Notes under the pieces: generated by a model | Database searches by the model: none | What the model was told of the DNA's origin: nothing | What the model saw: the letters and a program-made list of their open reading frames with translations, nothing else | In this document: positions 58,840 through 64,000 of the stretch, in pieces | Numbering within the stretch: position 1 is the stretch's first letter | Layout: each line of letters begins with the position of its first letter | Made by a program: the position numbers and the translations under genes | DNA from: Austropuccinia psidii | Lineage: Eukaryota; Basidiomycota; Pucciniomycetes; Pucciniales; Sphaerophragmiaceae | Assembly (NCBI GenBank): GCA_023105745.1 | Contig: JALGQZ010000005.1 | Location: 124,001 to 188,000 of the forward strand | DNA length: 64,000 nucleotides | Reading direction: 5' to 3'

Positions 58840-60809
58840 TGTAAGGTTTGACTATGAAACAATAAGTAAAAATTACTAATATTTTACTTATTGTACTATG
58901 AATGTCCTTATAAATAAAACAAATAAGATAAAAAATAATTATAATAATAAAGAATTATTATAATTAAGGCGTAAAAATAATTGTATTATTAAATAAACAT
59001 AATAATAATATTTATATTATAAAAAAATAATATAATAAATGAATATATTAATATAAGATAATTAATATATTTAAAAGCACTTTATTATTGTTACCAACAA
59101 ATAATAGAGGCATAAAAAATTGTTTTTTATTAATAAAAAACAACTAATATTAAACTTAGAAATTAATATTTATACTATTGATATTAATTAAAGAATTATT
59201 AAAGTAATAATAGAGAGAAAATTATTATAATAAGAAGAAATAACTCACTTTTAACACTTCATATAATAATTTTGAATGATTTTACGCCAAATAATATAAA
59301 TACAACTTATTTGAATTGTATTTACAATAAAAATTAAGAGAAATTACAAATTATCTTAATTTTACATGGATTTGAGATGTTTAAGAGAAATTTGACAAAA
59401 ACAATTAAATAATTGAATTAATCATGTCAAGATTGATGATTATAATGAAGATGATCTTTGGTATTTAATAATATAAAAGTTATATATAGAAATAATAAAG
59501 AATTTACCTTTTTGATTTAATTATTTAGTGTTTTTGTTGCTTCTGAGAGGAAAATAGAGTAAAAAGAGCTCTATTTATAGTAAATAACTCCCTTCTAGAG
59601 TCCAGCAGGCTTCTAGTAGACTTTTACTGATGCTTTCTACTAGAAATGATCAATATTTTAATGTTTAGTGATGATTACATTATGATCAAACCATCTTATC
59701 TCATTATGACACCATTATTTAGAGTTATCATTATAGCTCTAAGTTTGGTGACATCATAGGCTTGGCAGAAGCCTAAACTTCGTGGATGTTATTAGTATTA
59801 ATCATAATCTAATAGCATTCATCAGTTTTATCACTTATATGACTTTTAAACTTAAAATAAGATTACAGTGAGTGATCATAAATGATTGAATTTAGGCTCA
59901 AACTTTGATCATTGATAACTTTTGAGTTATACACACTACAGCTATTCTGAGAGTGGATTCTGATAGCTTGGCATTTCATTATTAAGCTTCCAAGAGAATT
60001 TAATCACATCATCAAAACTCTATTTTTGATAATTTTTCTTGTAACTCATCTTTTCTGATGAAATTCAGTATTTTAAACTTCAAACCATGATTTCAAGGGG
60101 TTATACCTTGAATATTATAATAAAAATTACGTCATTCTTCACGTATGAACTAGTAGAATCTGACTTTCTATTTTTTTTTAATTTTGGATCCCTTTCACAA
60201 CAAAGTGGTCAACAGCTCTATTAATTTTATTAAATAATCCATTACAAGTTTTAACATTGTTCATAGCTTGTGAAATAAAATTCATATCTGTATTCCTACA
60301 GTAATTATTTGGTGAGTTTATTTCTGTTTTATCTCTCTATTTTGTATATTTAAAGAGATATTAGCTAAAAACCATGAATATATGCGTTGACCAAAAAAGT
60401 GCATATATTCAGCTTAATTCCTTAAGTATTAAATTTGAAGATTAGCTTTGCAACTGTTTTATGTGTATATTGTTATGGAGAATCCAATGGTACAATTTAT
60501 TTTACATGTTGTTTCATTGGTTTCTGAGATTAATGAGGTTTTGTACCTTTTTTAGGATATTATTACTTATACTTCAGTAATTATTTACTTTTCAGATATG
60601 CCATAAAAATGAAATATGTGTATTTTACCATGAGGAATCCAATGGTGTAATTTCTTTCACATTTTTATTGATTATATTCTATGTTAATATGGATTATGTA
60701 CTTCTTTATGGTATTTTAATAGCTTTTGAGATAATTATCATAAGTATAATTATTACAGAAATTTTGTTGTGACCTTTTTAAATATATGGTTATATCTCAA
60801 AGGCTCACA
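58840..60809 (-). repeat. 3' LTR of Ty3/gypsy element (1970 bp)
   Basis: On the minus strand it begins TGTGAGCCTTTGAGATATAA and ends CAAACCTTACA, giving TGT...ACA ends. The bases just upstream on that strand (GGTGGTAGATAA, complement of 60810-60821) are purine-rich, as expected of a polypurine tract. Its start and length resemble the solo LTR at 35195-37099. It lies 121 bases downstream of the pol stop. The interior is extremely AT-rich. Confidence 0.65.
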
Positions 60810-60930
60810 TTATCTACCACCAGAAAAGATTGTACCACAGTCTGATATAGTTAATTAGGGCATCATCCACTGTCCTACCTGTTCAATAGACTTTGTTAGT
60901 CTTGAACCTCAATAATGCTTGATTTTTCTA

Positions 60931-63900
60931 TTATTTAGGTTTTATTTCATTTCTGAACCTTTTGAGTAGTTTATCAGCATTTTTTATATCCTTCTCAAGT
61001 AGCCATTTATCTTCTTGAAATGGATTTCTACACCTAACAAGGTATTCTCTTTCTTTTTTATTTCTTGTCCTTCTTTCTTTAAGGACTTTCACAATTTTCT
61101 TTTCATCTCCTTCTTCCAAAGGCGGTATTTCAAGTGGGGGTTTATTTCTTAGTGGAAATAATTCCTTTTCACTTGAGCTGTAAGGTTTTATCAGACTTAC
61201 AGGGAAAGTTGGGTATTTATTCATTCGTTCACCTGTCAGCTCCAATTGCACAGCATTAGGTACATGTAGTGCCTTCATCATGAATGATCCTGCAAAGGAA
61301 TCTTTCAATTTCTTTGGTCCTGTTATATTATTGAAATTAAGATTTGACACTAGGATCAAGTATCCTATTTTGAAGTCAGGTGGTTTATGACTTTTATCCC
61401 ATCTTTATTTTGCATATTTGAAAGAATCTTGCATACATATGTTTTCATGGCGTCTTGCTTTGTCAAGCATTATTTTAAAACTGCTTGCTGTTGGATGTAT
61501 ATCCACTAAGTCCTTTTTGAGGGTATCATAAGGAAGTCTTGGATTCCAACCTTTTTCTAGCATTGCTGGTGTTTTGCCAGTAGAAGAATGGATTGATGTT
61601 TTATATGCCAGTTCAAGATCTGGTATTAATGTACACCAATCATGGGTAAAACCATCAGAATCTTTAAATTCTAGTCCATAAGCACAGAATCTTCTGATCA
61701 TGTCCTCCAAGGTTTGTATCATTCTTTCTGCTAAACCATCAGTTTGAGGATGGTAAGCTGTTGAGAATGACAATTTTGTCCCAAACAAGTTATGGAGGTT
61801 TGTCCATAATGCTGAAGTGAACTTTGGGTCTCTGTCACTTATGATATTTTGGAATACGCCTGTGTGGATAATGACTTTATTCCATATCATTATGGCTGTG
61901 TCCATAGCTGTGTCATCTTTGTGACATGGGAGGAACATAGTAATTTTTCTATACCTGTCAACTAACACTAGGCATGCATTATAAATTCTGTCTCCTTGTG
62001 GAGGTAGTGCTGTTACCCAATCCGTATGAACTATTTCCCAAGGGGATTTCGGTTCTTGGATTTGTACCATCATTCCAAATTTCTTTCCTGTGACTCTGTT
62101 GGATTTTTGACATCTGTCACAGGTTTGGCAGTATTCTGCAACATCTTTCTTCCAATTTGGCCACCAAGAGCAGGTTTTCACCCTCTCTAGTGTTCTATCT
62201 TCTGAGAGATGTCCAGCTGCAACACTATCATGACACTCATGTGAAATAGTGCTTATTAGAGTTCTATCTGTTAAGGCCATAACACATGTGTGTTTTGTTC
62301 TATGATAGAGGATTCCATCAAGGAGGTGGAATCTTCCTTCATCATATGCCTTTTTCCATATTTCATCTAATTTTGATGAAAGTGATGGGTCTTTACAGTA
62401 TTTCATTAGAAGTTAGCTTAAGATATGGAAATTCTTATCTATCTTATAGCTTTCTCTAACTTGGCTAAAGAATTCTGTTCCAATGTCTGTGACACATATC
62501 TGTTCTATATGGTCCTCCTCCTGTGGTACCCATGCTGGATTTTCAGGAGTATTTGCTAGAGACCATCTGCTAAGACCATTTTAATTTTTATTAATATTAC
62601 CAGATTTATGAGAAATAGTCATATTTCCTCTATATTCTTGGATAGTAATTTGCCATCTCAGCATATGTCTATTTGGAGGTTTCATATTTAATAGAGATTT
62701 TACAGCATTACAGTCTGTAATAACATCAAATACTGTTCCATCCAAGTAATTCAATTTTTCTAAAGCCCACACTAGGCAGAGGCATTCCATTTGGCTTGCT
62801 CAATATATTGCCTCTGTTGGCTTCATCTGTCTTGAAATAAAACAAATTTGTCCTTCCACTGGTTTATCATTGATGATTTGTGTTTGGTGTATTGCAGCAC
62901 CTAGTCCTTCTCCACAAGCATAAATGTAAAGCTTAAAGGGTAGTTTCCAATCTGGCATTAGAAGAAATGGGGCATCTGTTAACGAGCTTTTCAATTCATA
63001 ATATGCTTTGACTCTTTCTTCAGTCATTCAATAGACTGTTTGTTGGTCACATAGTTTATACAAGGATTTGGCAATTTTTACAAAGTCCTTTATATGCTGT
63101 CTATAGTAACCAGCAAAAGCTAGAAATGATTGCATTTCTTTTTTGGTTTGGGGAATTGGCTTAGGTAGTACTGCTGCTACTTTATTCTTGTATATGCCTA
63201 AAATAAGTCCAGATACAGCATGTCCTAGTGCTTTTAGTTCACTATATGCAAAATGACACTTTTTCAAAGAAATTTTCATATTCACTTGCACTATTTTTGT
63301 AGTACCCTCTCTAGTCTTGTGAGGTGATTTTCCCAAGTCTCTGAGCAAACTATGATATCATCAATATAGATAATTAACCATCCTTCTGATAATTCTTCAG
63401 GAAATATCGTATTCATCATTCTTTGATAATGGGAAGGTGCATTCTTTATACCAAATGGCATTCTTAGGTATCTGAAAATTCCACAGTGGACTATTATTCT
63501 TAGTACTCTCTTGGCATTGTCTGTTAAGACATTTTGATGAAAACCCTTTAGAGCATCCATGGCTGTGATGAACTTAGCTTGTGACAATTGTGTCAATGTC
63601 TCATGGATTCTGGGTATTGGATATCTGTCAGGGATGGTATAGGTGTTCAGGGCTCTGAAGTCCCCTACCATTCTTGATTTTCCATTTTTGCCAAGTTATA
63701 ATGACAGGTGTAGTGACTTCTACCTGTTCATTATGTCCTAATTTCCTTAATACTCTAAGGTTGATGAATTCTTTAATGTGTACCTCCAAGGCTTCTCTAG
63801 CCCTTGGACTAGCTGGGTAAGCAGATCTCCTTAGTAAGGGTGGGTAAGGCTTTTCCACATTAAGAATTATATCTACCTCATGCCCAATTATGGCACCTAG

Positions 63901-63966
63901 TGGCTCTTTGTCAGTTGCAAAGGCATTTTTATACTTAAATAAGAGGTCAATCAATTTTTCTTTCAT
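60931..63966 (-). pseudogene. Gypsy pol: RT, RNase H, integrase, chromodomain (broken)
   Basis: From the right: an RT N-terminal block (63966-63628) and frameshift; the RT palm with MDALKGFHQNVL and YIDDIIVCS (63671-63291); frameshift; RT thumb (63348-63028); RNase H (63027-62581) split by TGA. A TAA precedes an integrase frame (62406-61405) with the zinc-binding HECHDSVAAGH...CQTCDRC, catalytic VHTDW, IISDRDPKF and YHPQTDGLAERMIQTLEDM. The last part (61359-60931) holds a chromodomain-like segment (KVLKERRTRNKKEREYLVR). Chromodomains steer integration to marked heterochromatin. Stops are a mixture of TAA and TGA plus two frameshifts, unlike the TGA-only pattern in the giant transposon. Confidence 0.82.
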
Positions 63967-64000
63967 TTTTTCTGTTAAATCTTGATTGAATTCAGCCTCT

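Larger units (their letters stand above)
58840..64000 (-). mobile_element. Decayed Ty3/gypsy (chromovirus-like) retrotransposon, 3' part
   Basis: The window catches protease-distal pol and the 3' LTR; gag, protease and the 5' LTR lie beyond the right edge. RT before integrase, plus a C-terminal chromodomain, places it among the gypsy chromoviruses. The frame is broken repeatedly, so this copy is dead. Confidence 0.8.

Noticed and set aside
1..64000. tRNA, rRNA and other structured RNA genes
   Set aside because: None could be recognised by eye; a covariance search (tRNAscan-SE, Infernal) would be needed to exclude them.

Overview
The window looks like nuclear DNA of a rust fungus (Pucciniales). 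It is AT-rich, packed with nested transposable elements, and its genes have short GT-AG introns of about 55-90 bases. Several element-encoded proteins resemble families I remember as highly repeated in the myrtle rust Austropuccinia psidii, so that species or a close relative is my best guess; this is inference from memory, not a search.

Only one ordinary host gene is clear: a complete 11-exon P5B-type ATPase gene (YPK9/ATP13A2 family) on the minus strand at 14408-19874. Everything else is mobile or unassigned AT-rich sequence.

1-13.4 kb is a nested stack. An LTR end (1-502) interrupts a dead MULE transposon carrying an OTU protease-like domain (503-3225). Next comes an LTR-like repeat (3878-4880, continuing at 12568-13388) split by a DNA element, here called X. 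X is itself interrupted by a 1.58-kb solo LTR (5077-6651, duplication TTGGA) and by a decayed Ty1/copia element (7084-11769). From 19.9 to 35.2 kb there is gene-poor AT-rich DNA, another LTR-like repeat, and a second dead MULE-OTU copy (29.2-34.3 kb) with its own X insertion (30706-32125). A 1.9-kb solo LTR with a perfect TTAAA duplication follows (35195-37099). The right edge is a decayed chromodomain-bearing Ty3/gypsy element on the minus strand with its 3' LTR (58840-64000).

The centrepiece is a 20.5-kb DNA transposon at 37205-57713. It has 45-bp terminal inverted repeats beginning CACC(A/G)GGGCGAATCTCG, a 3-bp TAT target duplication, subterminal short repeats and a Tnp2-type (CACTA-like) transposase. 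Between its ends it carries five further multi-exon genes: a protein of unknown function (A), a TET/JBP-type 2-oxoglutarate/Fe(II) dioxygenase (B), a Cys-rich/proline-rich protein (C), a SNF2 helicase (D) and a second unknown, intact protein (E). Long palindromes with a GGCAYGCC-like core sit between the genes, and two tandem arrays share a core sequence. A TET/JBP enzyme and a SNF2 ATPase on one transposon recall the JBP2 fusion of kinetoplastids and suggest a self-borne module for editing modified cytosine or remodelling chromatin. This copy is damaged: five in-frame stops are all TGA and all explicable as CGA to TGA, and two C-runs each appear one base short. Gene E alone reads through cleanly.
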